Shown in pieces: positions 52,650 to 60,513 of a stretch of 64,000 nucleotides of DNA. Source of the stretch: Paenibacillus melissococcoides. Its GTDB lineage: Bacteria; Bacillota; Bacilli; Paenibacillales; Paenibacillaceae. The translations under genes and the position numbers were made by a program. Each line of letters starts with the position of its first letter. The first letter of the stretch is position 1. The stretch covers positions 496,001 to 560,000 of the forward strand of contig CALYLO010000003.1 in NCBI GenBank assembly GCA_944800085.1, written 5' to 3'. A model generated the notes under the pieces. It was not told the origin of the DNA, did no database searches, and was given only the letters and a program-made list of their open reading frames with translations.

Positions 52650-53264
52650 TTGGTCTATTCAATGATTGCCATCGCAGCAAGTTATTTAATCGGTTCAATC
52701 AGCTTCAGTCTGCTGCTCGCCAAATGGCTGCGCGGAATCGATATCCGCCAGCATGGGAGCGGCAATGCCGGCGCGACCAATACACTGCGCGTGCTGGGCA
52801 AGGGACCGGCCATCAGCGTGCTGCTGCTGGATGCGCTCAAAGGGATTATTGCCGTGCTGCTTGGATGGTGGCTGGGCGATAATGCCTGGGTGATGGTCGG
52901 TTGCGGCATCGCGGCGATCACCGGCCATAATTGGCCGGTGTACTTCCGTTTTCGCGGCGGCAAAGGGATCGCGACGACGATTGGCGTGCTGGCGATGCTT
53001 GCATTTTGGCCCGCCTTCACGGCAGGCGTGCTGGCCATCGCCTCGATAGTCTGGAAGCGGTATGTGTCCCTCGGCTCGCTTATTTTTACGCTGCTGACAC
53101 CGGTCTTTATTTTGATTTATCGTTATGATTGGCCGATTTTTTGGGGCAGCCTGCTGATTTGCGCGTTCGCCTTTTATCGTCACCGAAGCAATATCATGAA
53201 GCTGTGGCGGGGCACGGAGAACCGCCTCGGCTCGAAGAAAGGAGAGGTGCCGCGTGTCCGCTAA
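52650..53264 (+). CDS. plsY: Acyl-phosphate:glycerol-3-phosphate acyltransferase
   Basis: PlsY makes lysophosphatidic acid, the first membrane step of phospholipid synthesis. The 204-residue five-span protein has the conserved loops HGSGNAGATNTLRVLGK, GHNWPVYFRFRGGKGIAT and, near the end, AFYRHRSNIMKLWRGTEN. A TTG start follows GGGGAG. It overlaps gpsA by 11 bases, linking glycerol-3-phosphate supply with its use. Confidence 0.95.
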   Translation: MVYSMIAIAASYLIGSISFSLLLAKWLRGIDIRQHGSGNAGATNTLRVLGKGPAISVLLLDALKGIIAVLLGWWLGDNAWVMVGCGIAAITGHNWPVYFRFRGGKGIATTIGVLAMLAFWPAFTAGVLAIASIVWKRYVSLGSLIFTLLTPVFILIYRYDWPIFWGSLLICAFAFYRHRSNIMKLWRGTENRLGSKKGEVPRVR

Positions 53265-54279
53265 AGTTGCCGTGCTCGTCGCCGGAAGCTGGGGGACGGC
53301 ACTCAGTGAGGTGCTTGCGCAAAATGGGCATGACGTTTATTTATGGACACGCCATTGCGACCAAGCGGAAGAGATTAATGAGAAGCATCGCAACGGAAAA
53401 TATTTGCCGGACGTCGTGCTTCACCCCGGCTTGAAGGCGACATGCAGCATGCAGGAAGCGATGGAGGGGGCCTCGGCATGCGTTGTCGTGGCGCCTTCTT
53501 CTGCCATGCGTCAAGTAGCGGGTCGAATGAAGCCGTATATTACGGATGAGATGATTATCGTCCATGCGACCAAAGGCTTCGAGACCGAATCGCTCGCCCG
53601 CATGTCGGAAGTATTGGCTGCGGAGCTCGAATGCGGCTTGGAGCGAATCGCGGTTCTGTCGGGGCCGAGTCATGCGGAGGAGGTAGTCCTGAAGTGCCCG
53701 ACGACAGTCGTCGTCGCTTCCGCCGGATTGGAGACGGCCGAGCAGGCCCAGGATCTGTTCATGAATGACACCTTCTTCCGGGTCTATACGAATCCCGATG
53801 TGCTTGGCGTCGAATTGGCCGGATCGTTGAAAAATATAATCGCGCTTGGCGCGGGACTGTCCGATGGGCTCGGCTTCGGCGATAACGCCAAAGCGGCCTT
53901 GCTGACGCGCGGATTGGCGGAGATAGCGCGGCTCGGAACGAAGATGGGAGCCAATGCGCTCACGTTTGCGGGCCTGGCCGGCGTCGGCGACCTTGTCGTC
54001 ACTTGCACAAGCCAGCACAGCCGCAATTGGCGCGCCGGCTCGATGATCGGGCAAGGCATGGCTGTAGACGAGGTCTTGTCCCGGATGGGGATGGTCGTCG
54101 AAGGCATTCGCACGACGAAGGCCGCTTACCGTCTCTCCGAGCAATACGAGGTGCAGATGCCGATTACCGAGCAACTGTACCGCGTCCTGTTCGAAGGCAG
54201 GGAAGCGAAGACGGCCGTAGAATATTTGATGGGCCGCGTCCGCAAGCATGAGATCGAAGAAGTGGCAGTCTGGTCCTGA
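53254..54279 (+). CDS. gpsA: Glycerol-3-phosphate dehydrogenase, NAD(P)-dependent
   Basis: GpsA makes glycerol 3-phosphate for phospholipids. The 341-residue protein contains VLSGPSHAEEV, the lysine region AGSLKNIIALGAGLSDGLG, and GVGDLVVTCTSQHSRNWRAG. The N-terminal nucleotide motif, normally GAGSWG, reads VAGSWG: codon 9 is GTC where glycine is expected. Everything else looks functional. GAAAGGAGAGG lies before GTG 53254. The gene follows plsY and der as in B. subtilis. Confidence 0.94.
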   Translation: MSAKVAVLVAGSWGTALSEVLAQNGHDVYLWTRHCDQAEEINEKHRNGKYLPDVVLHPGLKATCSMQEAMEGASACVVVAPSSAMRQVAGRMKPYITDEMIIVHATKGFETESLARMSEVLAAELECGLERIAVLSGPSHAEEVVLKCPTTVVVASAGLETAEQAQDLFMNDTFFRVYTNPDVLGVELAGSLKNIIALGAGLSDGLGFGDNAKAALLTRGLAEIARLGTKMGANALTFAGLAGVGDLVVTCTSQHSRNWRAGSMIGQGMAVDEVLSRMGMVVEGIRTTKAAYRLSEQYEVQMPITEQLYRVLFEGREAKTAVEYLMGRVRKHEIEEVAVWS

Positions 54280-54318
54280 TCGTTCAAGGCAGAGTGCGGA
54301 AATCCGGCCTTATCTCTC

Positions 54319-54346
54319 ACCTCTCATGGAGTCTGTTCATACATTG
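54319..54346 (+). promoter_or_regulatory. Possible sigma-K promoter for spoVIF
   Basis: AC at 54319-54320, 17 bases, then CATACATTG at 54338-54346 fits the sigma-K pattern except for the last -10 base. The -10 also suits sigma-E, but no sigma-E -35 is present. The gene starts 28 bases later. Confidence 0.4.
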
Positions 54347-54374
54347 TAGGTAAACAGACTTGAGGAGGGAATAT

Positions 54375-54653
54375 ATGTCGAACAACAAATTCCCGAAGGA
54401 AGCCTTGAACAAGATCAACAAAAAAGCCGGCAAAAACATAACCGAAAACCAAATCAAAAAGCTTGCCGGATCGGTTAAGCCTTCCACGCTTCAGAGCGAG
54501 GCCCAACTGCGCCAGCTCATCAAGCAGGTCGCTTCGGTCGCAAAGCTTCCCGTGACGGAATCTACGATGAATGACATTGTCAGCGCCGTGAAGAAGAGCG
54601 GCATGAATCCGAACAACATGGAAGCGTTGATGAAAATGATGATGAAGAAGTAA
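54375..54653 (+). CDS. spoVIF: Stage VI sporulation protein F-like small protein
   Basis: A 92-residue basic helical protein. The pattern FPKEALNKINKKAGKNITEN, IKKLAGSVKPSTLQSEAQLR and LMKMMMKK at the end matches my recollection of the SpoVIF family, a late coat-assembly factor in B. subtilis. ATG 54375 follows GAGGAGGGA. The match is by pattern, not a search; a general helical DNA- or protein-binding role cannot be excluded. Confidence 0.65.
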   Translation: MSNNKFPKEALNKINKKAGKNITENQIKKLAGSVKPSTLQSEAQLRQLIKQVASVAKLPVTESTMNDIVSAVKKSGMNPNNMEALMKMMMKK

Positions 54654-54782
54654 CGGTTACCGTCCCCAACCGGCCGGCAGCGTGAGCGGATGCTTGCGCT
54701 GCTTTATTTTTGCCATCAGCTCGGACAAGCTTCGGCTTGCGAAGAAGAATCATCCACTCTCGTTTTCTTCTGCGGATACGAA

Positions 54783-54791
54783 TGGTATAAT
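54783..54791 (+). promoter_or_regulatory. Extended -10 promoter element upstream of the DUF2768 gene
   Basis: TGGTATAAT with TATAAT at 54786-54791; no good -35 is visible 17 bases upstream. About 37 bases before the next start. Confidence 0.5.
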
Positions 54792-54827
54792 GGGAGCAGT
54801 TTGTTAGGAATGGGAGAATCAGAGACT

Positions 54828-55007
54828 ATGGATGGTATGACGAAGATGTGGGTATCGTTTATAGGAATCGGCCTGATGGCTTTTTCCGCCTTTTTAATCA
54901 TGTTCGCCCGGACGAAAACCAAGGGTTGGGTCAAAGGCATTCTATCGTTAGTCGCATTCATTATGTTGTTGGCCGGCATGCTGTACGGCCTGATTTCCAT
55001 TATGTAA
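54828..55007 (+). CDS. yphE: Small membrane protein, DUF2768 (YphE-like)
   Basis: A 59-residue protein with two membrane segments (VSFIGIGLMAFSAFLIMFA and GILSLVAFIMLLAGMLYGL) joined by a basic loop RTKTKGWVK. B. subtilis yphE, a DUF2768 gene, lies between gpsA and spoIVA. ATG 54828 lies 11 bases after GGGAG; upstream in-frame ATGs would add a segment lacking a ribosome site. Confidence 0.72.
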   Translation: MDGMTKMWVSFIGIGLMAFSAFLIMFARTKTKGWVKGILSLVAFIMLLAGMLYGLISIM

Positions 55008-55041
55008 TCACAATACGCATACTCAGGAGGAACAACGGGTT

Positions 55042-55344
55042 ATGGCAGACATTAAGGTACGGGGACGCGAACGGGAGGCTGCCGTGACGGTGCCGGCCGG
55101 AACGACGCTGCTTGAAGCCGCAATCCAGGCCAAGGTGGACTGGTCTTATTCCTGCACGCGGGGGACCTGCGGCCGCTGCCGTTGTCAGATTGTCTCCGGC
55201 TATGACAACCTGGGCGATGTCACCGATGCGGAATGGACCCGGATGGAGGAGGAAGAATTCCATCAAGGCTACCGGCTCGCCTGTCAGACGACGGTGGTGA
55301 AGGATGGCCAGGTAGAAGCGATACATAAGCCGTATTTTGGATGA
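55042..55344 (+). CDS. 2Fe-2S ferredoxin (plant type)
   Basis: A 100-residue electron carrier with ligands C38, C43, C46 and C81 in CTRGTCGRCRC and RLACQT, the plant-type CX4CX2C pattern. The partner enzyme is unknown. CAGGAGGA precedes the ATG. Its stop overlaps the start of the next gene (ATGA), and a second ferredoxin follows that gene. Confidence 0.9.
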   Translation: MADIKVRGREREAAVTVPAGTTLLEAAIQAKVDWSYSCTRGTCGRCRCQIVSGYDNLGDVTDAEWTRMEEEEFHQGYRLACQTTVVKDGQVEAIHKPYFG

Positions 55345-56102
55345 CGCCGCTGCGTCGATTGGCGCTGTCCGCCATTACGGGCGGCTCATCATTTGCGCGC
55401 GTTGTGACGGGCTTCATGCCTTCCCTGCGCGTCGAGATTCACAGAAGAAATGGAGCGCGCCGCATGAACGAACATTCATTGTCTCATTCGCTAGAGAAGA
55501 GTATCGGCCTTTTGACGGAGGCCTGCCCGCCGGGAACGCTGCCTTGGATGCTGGGCGGAAGCTGCGGCTTGGTTCTGCAAGGCGTGGACATCGACCGCGA
55601 GCCGCGCGACATTGACCTGTACGCCGATGAAGCGGAGGCGAATTCCCTGCACCGCGCCTGGGGCGACTGGTCGACGGATGAGCCGGTATGGAGCATCACC
55701 GACCGTTACCGTTCGCTGTTAAGCCATTATCGTTGTGAACGGATAACGGCCGAGTTGGTCGGAAGCTTCACGATCACGACGCCGGAATGCCGCTATGAGA
55801 CGGTGATTGTCGACGGGTTATGGCCCGTCGGGCCGGAGCATGCGCTCGGCAGCCACATCATACGGCTGATGCCGCTGGCGCATGAGCTGGTCTTCAACCT
55901 GCTGCGCGAGCGGGAGGATCGCACGGAGGCCATCGTGCGCGTCATGAAGCGGGAGCCGGACATGCATGTCGAGGCGATGCGGGCCGTATGGAACCGCTGC
56001 CGGGCCAGTTCGCGCTTCGCGGAGCGGCTGTGCGCGCTCTGCCCGCAAGTGATGGCGGGCATCATCCCGAACCGGACCGTTCATGCATCGGAGGAAGATT
56101 AG
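55341..56102 (+). CDS. Nucleotidyltransferase-fold hypothetical protein
   Basis: A 253-residue protein whose segment PWMLGGSCGLVLQGV and DIDREPRDIDLY resembles the GGS and DxD metal motifs of MNT/Cid-type nucleotidyltransferases. The remaining fold elements and substrate are unclear. The first 40 residues are basic and unlike the rest, so ATG 55464 could be the real start; the ATGA overlap with the ferredoxin favours 55341. It is sandwiched between two ferredoxin genes. Confidence 0.7.
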   Translation: MTPLRRLALSAITGGSSFARVVTGFMPSLRVEIHRRNGARRMNEHSLSHSLEKSIGLLTEACPPGTLPWMLGGSCGLVLQGVDIDREPRDIDLYADEAEANSLHRAWGDWSTDEPVWSITDRYRSLLSHYRCERITAELVGSFTITTPECRYETVIVDGLWPVGPEHALGSHIIRLMPLAHELVFNLLREREDRTEAIVRVMKREPDMHVEAMRAVWNRCRASSRFAERLCALCPQVMAGIIPNRTVHASEED

Positions 56103-56106
56103 AAAT

Positions 56107-56137
56107 GGTTGTTCAAAAGCGGACTTTTTGAACAACC
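56107..56137 (+). repeat. Dispersed element copy 2, short hairpin form
   Basis: GGTTGTTCAAAA, GCGGAC, TTTTTGAACAACC is a nearly perfect hairpin. It joins the 5' end of the longer element (TGTTCA) to its 3' end (CAAAAGCGGAC), so it looks like an internal deletion product. It ends directly before the GAAGGAGGA ribosome site of the second ferredoxin. Confidence 0.75.
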
Positions 56138-56155
56138 TCTAGAAGGAGGAGCGCT

Positions 56156-56512
56156 GTGGGAACGCGCGTGACATTCATGCCGGCCGGGAAAACGATTGAT
56201 GTCGTCCGTCCGACGACGATACTGGCGGCCGCCCGTCAGGCCGGCGTTGCCGTGCGCACGCGCTGCGGCGGCAAAGCGGGCTGCCTCCTGTGCAAGGTGA
56301 ATGTGTCCGGCGATGCGCATGCCGTCACGGCCCCGACGCCGCCTGAGGTGCGGAAGATGGGGATGGAGGAGTCGCTGGGCTCTCGCCTGGCGTGCCAGGT
56401 CCGGCTGAGCGGCAGAACGGGAAGGGTCACGGTCGAGGTGCCGGAAGATCCGTTGAAAGCGCTCGTCCGCCGCAAGCTGGAGGAACAGCGGGGCGAGGAC
56501 ACATTGTGGTAG
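56156..56512 (+). CDS. 2Fe-2S ferredoxin (CX5CX2C type)
   Basis: A 118-residue ferredoxin-fold protein with C37, C43, C46 and C80 in RTRCGGKAGCLLCKV and RLACQV; the CX5CX2C spacing differs from the first ferredoxin and resembles the adrenodoxin type. GTG 56156 follows GAAGGAGGA. Partner unknown. Confidence 0.87.
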   Translation: MGTRVTFMPAGKTIDVVRPTTILAAARQAGVAVRTRCGGKAGCLLCKVNVSGDAHAVTAPTPPEVRKMGMEESLGSRLACQVRLSGRTGRVTVEVPEDPLKALVRRKLEEQRGEDTLW

Positions 56513-56528
56513 CAGGCTTCAAAATAAA

Positions 56529-56784
56529 TGTTCAATAAGGCCGGTTTTCAGCACCGGGAAGGTTGTCAGAACTCGAAGCATATGCTTTCGAGGCGAGTTT
56601 TGCTTGTCAAAACTTGTAAGGAGCAGCGGAGTATAGGTCAGACTACATGAGCAGCTATAATGTTTCCGCAGGAAACATACTTCGAAAGCATACGCTTTTC
56701 AAGAGTGAATGCAAGATTCGATGCCGAGTTACTTCCTGAATTACTTCGTGATCAAAAGCGGACTAATAGAAACAGGCTGGAGGG
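56529..56784 (+). repeat. Dispersed element copy 3, long form of about 255 bp
   Basis: Begins TGTTCAATAAGGCCGG, 44 of 50 bases like copy 1, and ends GATCAAAAGCGGACT with the GCGGACT block of copy 2, after which TAATAGAAACAGG replaces the expected TTTTTGAACAACC. In between it holds small inverted pairs, for example GCATATGC, TTTCCGCAGGAAA and AGCATACGCTTT. The GGAGGG ribosome site of the next gene lies at its 3' edge. Confidence 0.75.
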
Positions 56785-56791
56785 AAAGAGA

Positions 56792-57526
56792 GTGAACCGA
56801 CAACGAGGAGCCGGCATCGTCGCTGTAACCGCTCTATTGCTGGCGCTGCTGCAAGGATGCATGTATCCGCAGGAACTGCGGAAGGAGAATCAGCAGTCCG
56901 CCCGCGAAGGCGTGCTGGTCGTTCAGAGCGCGGTGGATGACTATTTGAAGGATACCGGACTGCTCCCGATACAGAACAGCGAAGCGGATGTTCCCCGGTA
57001 TGAGAAGTTCCGCGTTGACTTCGAGGCGCTGAAGCACAGCGGCAAGCTGAGCGCCGCGCCGGCCAGCGCGTTCGAGGCGGGCGGCGCCGGAGCCTATCTT
57101 ATCATCGACGAAGAGACGGAGCCGAAGGTCCGCATCATGGATTTGGCGGTGGCGCAATATGTGAATGATGCCGCCCGTGCCGTCGATTCCTACAAGCGCA
57201 AGCAGGGACGCCTGCCTGCGAAGGAAGAGGCCTACCCCGGCTTCTACCGCATTGATGAAGCCGCCGCCGGTCTCAAGCCGTCGAACGTCAGAAATCCGTT
57301 CAGCGGAGAACCGTTGCCGCTGATGATGGATGAACAGGGACGCGTCTATGCCGATTACGCGATGGAGCTGATGCAGGCCATCGAGGGGGGAGACAAGCCG
57401 CCCGCCGAGGATGGAGCCGACTTGCGCCCGCTGCTGACCGAGAAATCATTCTATGTCCCGGTCAAATCCGTCCCGTACATATGGAAGGATGGGGCTCCGT
57501 GGCCGCAAGCGGAACCCGAGCAGTAA
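56792..57526 (+). CDS. yphF: YphF-like lipoprotein
   Basis: A 244-residue secreted lipoprotein: signal peptide GIVAVTALLLALL then lipobox LQGC. The mature part is soluble with no enzyme motif I recognise; segments FRVDFEALKHSGKL, YVNDAARAVDSYKRKQGRLP and RNPFSGEPLPL suggest two repeats of a small fold. B. subtilis yphF lies just before spoIVA, as here. GTG 56792 follows GGAGGG by seven bases; the 44 codons upstream in the same frame are repeat sequence. Confidence 0.78.
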   Translation: MNRQRGAGIVAVTALLLALLQGCMYPQELRKENQQSAREGVLVVQSAVDDYLKDTGLLPIQNSEADVPRYEKFRVDFEALKHSGKLSAAPASAFEAGGAGAYLIIDEETEPKVRIMDLAVAQYVNDAARAVDSYKRKQGRLPAKEEAYPGFYRIDEAAAGLKPSNVRNPFSGEPLPLMMDEQGRVYADYAMELMQAIEGGDKPPAEDGADLRPLLTEKSFYVPVKSVPYIWKDGAPWPQAEPEQ

Positions 57527-57557
57527 TCAACGCGCCGGCAGGCGCGAGACCAAAAAG

Positions 57558-57593
57558 CAAGACCGTATGGAAATTTTCCGTACGGTCTTGTTT
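57558..57593 (+). terminator. Terminator after yphF
   Basis: CAAGACCGTA and TACGGTCTTG form a 10-bp stem with inner GGAAA/TTTCC, followed by TTTG. Confidence 0.82.
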
Positions 57594-57598
57594 GCGTT

Positions 57599-57627
57599 GT
57601 CATACTTTTCTATGACTTTCATATAAC
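57599..57627 (+). promoter_or_regulatory. Candidate sigma-E promoter 1 for spoIVA
   Basis: GTCATACT at 57599-57606 fits the sigma-E -35 at seven of eight positions and CATATAAC at 57620-57627 fits six of eight -10 positions, with a 13-base spacer. Confidence 0.6.
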
Positions 57628-57678
57628 TGATTTGGAAGGCGTGAGTGCGCCCGGCGAAGAAAAATGTTGTTATCAGGG

Positions 57679-57708
57679 GGCATATTTGCGATAGGCGCGA
57701 AATAAGAT
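57679..57708 (+). promoter_or_regulatory. Candidate sigma-E promoter 2 for spoIVA
   Basis: GGCATATT at 57679-57686 is a perfect sigma-E -35; AATAAGAT at 57701-57708 is a fair -10, 14 bases on. B. subtilis spoIVA also has two sigma-E promoters. The leader would be about 180 bases. Confidence 0.55.
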
Positions 57709-57891
57709 GGTACTAGTCCAAAAACATGTACGAGTTGCGTCGCAATGCCCTTGTACAACGTGAAGTCTCGGCGGAGAACACTGGCGACAACGGCAACAGC
57801 TCAATCCTAGCAACGGTGCCAATCGTTTCAGAAGGACGAGAGGCGGACGAAAGCCTCTTGTCCGTCGGAACATTTTGAGGAGGGGATATCA

Positions 57892-59370
57892 TTGGAAAAA
57901 GTGGACATCTTTAAGGACATTGCCGAGCGTACCGGCGGGGATATTTACCTCGGGGTCGTCGGTGCGGTCCGCACGGGGAAATCGACTTTTATCAAACGCT
58001 TCATGGAGACGGTCGTTCTTCCAAATATTACAAATGAATCCGACCGCATTCGCGCCGTCGACGAACTGCCGCAGAGCGCTGCGGGCAAGACGATTATGAC
58101 GACGGAGCCAAAGTTCGTGCCGAACAATGCGGTTCAGATTAAGGTGGCGGAAGGACTGGAAGTGAACGTCCGCCTGGTGGATTGCGTCGGTTACGCCGTG
58201 GAAGGCGCAAAAGGCTATGAAGACGAGAACGGGCCGAGGATGATCAATACGCCTTGGTTCGAGGATCCGATCCCGTTCCAGGAAGCGGCGGAGATCGGCA
58301 CGCGGAAGGTCATTCAGGAGCATTCCACCCTCGGCGTCGTCGTCACGACCGACGGCTCGATTGCCGAGATTCCGCGTTATTCGTATGTCGATTCCGAAGA
58401 ACGGGTCATCAACGAGCTGAAGGAAGTCGGGAAGCCGTTCGTGCTCGTCATCAACTCGACGCGTCCGAAGAGTGAAGAAACCATAGCGCTGCGCAACGAA
58501 TTGCAGGAGAAATACGACATTCCGGTGATGGCTCTCAGCGTCGCGACGATGAGCGAAGATGACGTGATGGGCGTGCTGCGGGAAGTGCTGTACGAATTCC
58601 CGGTTCATGAAGTCAATGTCAATCTGCCGAGCTGGGTCATGGTGCTCCATGACAACCATTGGCTGCGCACCAGCTATGAGAGCTCGGTTCGCGATACCGT
58701 CAAGGATATCCGCCGTCTGCGCGATGTCGACCGCGTCGTGCAGCAATTCATGGACTATGAGTTCATCGCCCGCGCCGGACTTAGCGGGATGGATATGGGG
58801 CAAGGCGTTGCCGAAATCGACTTGTACGCGCCGGATGAGCTGTATGATCAGATTTTGATGGAGGTCGTCGGCGTTGAGATACGGGGCAAGGATCATTTGC
58901 TCCAACTGATGCAGGAATTCTCTCATGCGAAGCGGGAATATGACCGGTTCGCCGATGCGCTGGAGATGGTGAAGACGACGGGGTACGGCATCGCGGCTCC
59001 GACCTTAACCGAGATGGCTCTTGACGAGCCGGAGCTTATCCGCCAAGGATCGCGCTTCGGGGTGCGGTTGAAGGCGACGGCCCCGTCCATTCATATGATC
59101 CGGGTCGATGTGGAATCCGAATTCGCGCCGATTATCGGCACGGAGAAGCAGAGCGAGGAATTGATGCGCTATCTGATGCAGGACTTCGAGAACGATCCGA
59201 CGAAGATCTGGGAATCCGATATCTTTGGCCGTTCCCTCCACTCCATCGTCAGGGAAGGCATCCAGGGCAAGATCGCGATGATGCCGGACAATGCCCGCTA
59301 CAAGCTGCAGGAGACGCTGGGCCGGATCATCAACGAAGGATCGGGCGGCCTGATAGCCATCATCCTGTGA
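57892..59370 (+). CDS. spoIVA: Spore coat basement ATPase SpoIVA
   Basis: SpoIVA hydrolyses ATP to polymerise into the coat's basement layer around the forespore. The 492-residue product equals the B. subtilis length and is very similar by eye throughout, including the start MEKVDIFKDIAERTGGDIYL, Walker A GAVRTGKST (24-32) and the C-terminal end GSGGLIAIIL needed for localisation. TTG 57892 follows GAGGAGGGG. Not expected to tolerate change, and none is seen. Confidence 0.98.
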   Translation: MEKVDIFKDIAERTGGDIYLGVVGAVRTGKSTFIKRFMETVVLPNITNESDRIRAVDELPQSAAGKTIMTTEPKFVPNNAVQIKVAEGLEVNVRLVDCVGYAVEGAKGYEDENGPRMINTPWFEDPIPFQEAAEIGTRKVIQEHSTLGVVVTTDGSIAEIPRYSYVDSEERVINELKEVGKPFVLVINSTRPKSEETIALRNELQEKYDIPVMALSVATMSEDDVMGVLREVLYEFPVHEVNVNLPSWVMVLHDNHWLRTSYESSVRDTVKDIRRLRDVDRVVQQFMDYEFIARAGLSGMDMGQGVAEIDLYAPDELYDQILMEVVGVEIRGKDHLLQLMQEFSHAKREYDRFADALEMVKTTGYGIAAPTLTEMALDEPELIRQGSRFGVRLKATAPSIHMIRVDVESEFAPIIGTEKQSEELMRYLMQDFENDPTKIWESDIFGRSLHSIVREGIQGKIAMMPDNARYKLQETLGRIINEGSGGLIAIIL

Positions 59371-59395
59371 CGGAACATTCATACCGGATACGGAG

Positions 59396-59453
59396 TAGCT
59401 CAGGCGCTCCTTGTTCTCTCGGGAACAGGGGGCGGATTGGGCTATTTTTGTTT
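59396..59453 (+). terminator. Terminator after spoIVA
   Basis: TAGC, CGCTCCTTGTTC, loop CTCG, GAACAGGGGGCG, GGGCTA form a long two-part stem with G-T pairs and TTTTTGTTT after it. Confidence 0.72.
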
Positions 59454-59648
59454 ATTTCGCGGCGCAGCGCCGATTTTACCCCCTTGCATTTGCGATAGCG
59501 GTATATTACTATAAATTTGTTCCTCGACCATGAAAGACGGCAGAGCCAAGCTGTATCTGACGTTTTTAGGGTTGATGATGTATATTTTCATAGGAAACAG
59601 TGAAAAAAAGGGATAACAGGACATATTTCATCGGGAGGTGAATTGAGA

Positions 59649-59921
59649 ATGAACAAATCCGAATTGATTACCGAGGTTGCAGAGTCCACGGAATTGTCCA
59701 AGAAAGACGTGACGAAAGTGGTAGACGCCGTCTTCGAAGCGATTTCCAACGCACTGCAGAACGGTGATAAGGTCCAATTGGTAGGCTTCGGCAACTTCGA
59801 AGTGCGCGAGCGCTCCGCCCGCAAAGGACGGAACCCGCAAACGGGTGAAGAAATCGAAATTCCTGCGAGCAAGATCCCTGCGTTCAAACCGGGTAAAGCA
59901 CTTAAAGACGGCATCAAATAA
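59649..59921 (+). CDS. hbs: DNA-binding protein HU
   Basis: HU bends and compacts DNA as a homodimer. The 90-residue protein starts [20 protein letters not shown] and has the DNA-binding arm [23 protein letters not shown] 59649 follows GGGAGGTG by eight bases; the TTG at 59643 is too close. Position after spoIVA is as in B. subtilis. Confidence 0.97.
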   Translation: MNKSELITEVAESTELSKKDVTKVVDAVFEAISNALQNGDKVQLVGFGNFEVRERSARKGRNPQTGEEIEIPASKIPAFKPGKALKDGIK

Positions 59922-59969
59922 GTGAACTTACATACTCTAGTGACCATGGGGAACGCGAGCTCAGTGAAG

Positions 59970-59999
59970 CCGCGACGGGATTCCGTCGCGGTTTTCTCT
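59970..59999 (+). terminator. Terminator after hbs
   Basis: CCGCGACGG, GATT, CCGTCGCGG and TTTTCTCTT. Confidence 0.9.
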
Positions 60000-60056
60000 T
60001 GTCCGGGAAGACGTATCCATCGAATCGAGACGGGCTATGGGCAAGCGGCGCAACCG

Positions 60057-60065
60057 TGTTATAAT
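60057..60065 (+). promoter_or_regulatory. Extended -10 promoter element upstream of mtrB
   Basis: TGTTATAAT, an extended -10, lies 25 bases before the mtrB start and after the hbs terminator, so mtrB appears to be its own transcription unit. Confidence 0.55.
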
Positions 60066-60090
60066 AGCGAGAGAAGAGGAGGGAGTTCTG

Positions 60091-60312
60091 TTGGAGAACC
60101 AGACCGACTATATCGTGATCAAGGCGAAGGATCAAGGCGTTCAAGTATTCGGACTGACACGGGGCCAAGATACCCGCTTCCATCATATCGAGAAGCTGGA
60201 CAAGAATGAAGTGCTGATTGCGCAGTTCACCGAACATACGTCTGCGGTCAAGGTGCGCGGCAAGGCCGTCATCCTGACGAAGCACGGCGAGGTGCATACC
60301 GATACGGATTAG
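60091..60312 (+). CDS. mtrB: Tryptophan RNA-binding attenuation protein TRAP
   Basis: TRAP forms an 11-subunit ring that binds tryptophan and wraps GAG/UAG-repeat RNA to shut down trp genes. The 73-residue protein has the conserved [20 protein letters not shown] and [15 protein letters not shown] with the RNA-binding lysine and arginine residues. TTG 60091 follows GGAGGGAG by five bases. The folate gene mtrA, its usual partner, is absent. No TRAP target is recognisable in the window. Confidence 0.94.
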   Translation: MENQTDYIVIKAKDQGVQVFGLTRGQDTRFHHIEKLDKNEVLIAQFTEHTSAVKVRGKAVILTKHGEVHTDTD

Positions 60313-60320
60313 GGCGAGCT

Positions 60321-60348
60321 GCTCCGCCATGCTGCGGGGCGGTTTTTT
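60321..60348 (+). terminator. Terminator after mtrB
   Basis: GCTCCGC, CATGCT, GCGGGGC with one G-T pair, then GGTTTTTTT. Confidence 0.72.
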
Positions 60349-60513
60349 TGCGGCGCCCGGCAAGGCTGCCGCGGCTGATCTGCGTCGGAATTGCAGTCAT
60401 ACCCCGCACACTTTCACTGTATGATGAGGTATGGACATCCTCTTATGGGTCGAGACTGGAAATAGGGGTTCACAGCGGATGTCTTCACCATGTACAGTAG
60501 GGGAGCGGGTATA

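Noticed and set aside
56660..56791. N-terminal extension of the yphF-like gene
   Set aside because: The 44 codons lie in the dispersed element; the lipoprotein signal starts at GTG 56792 with its own ribosome site.
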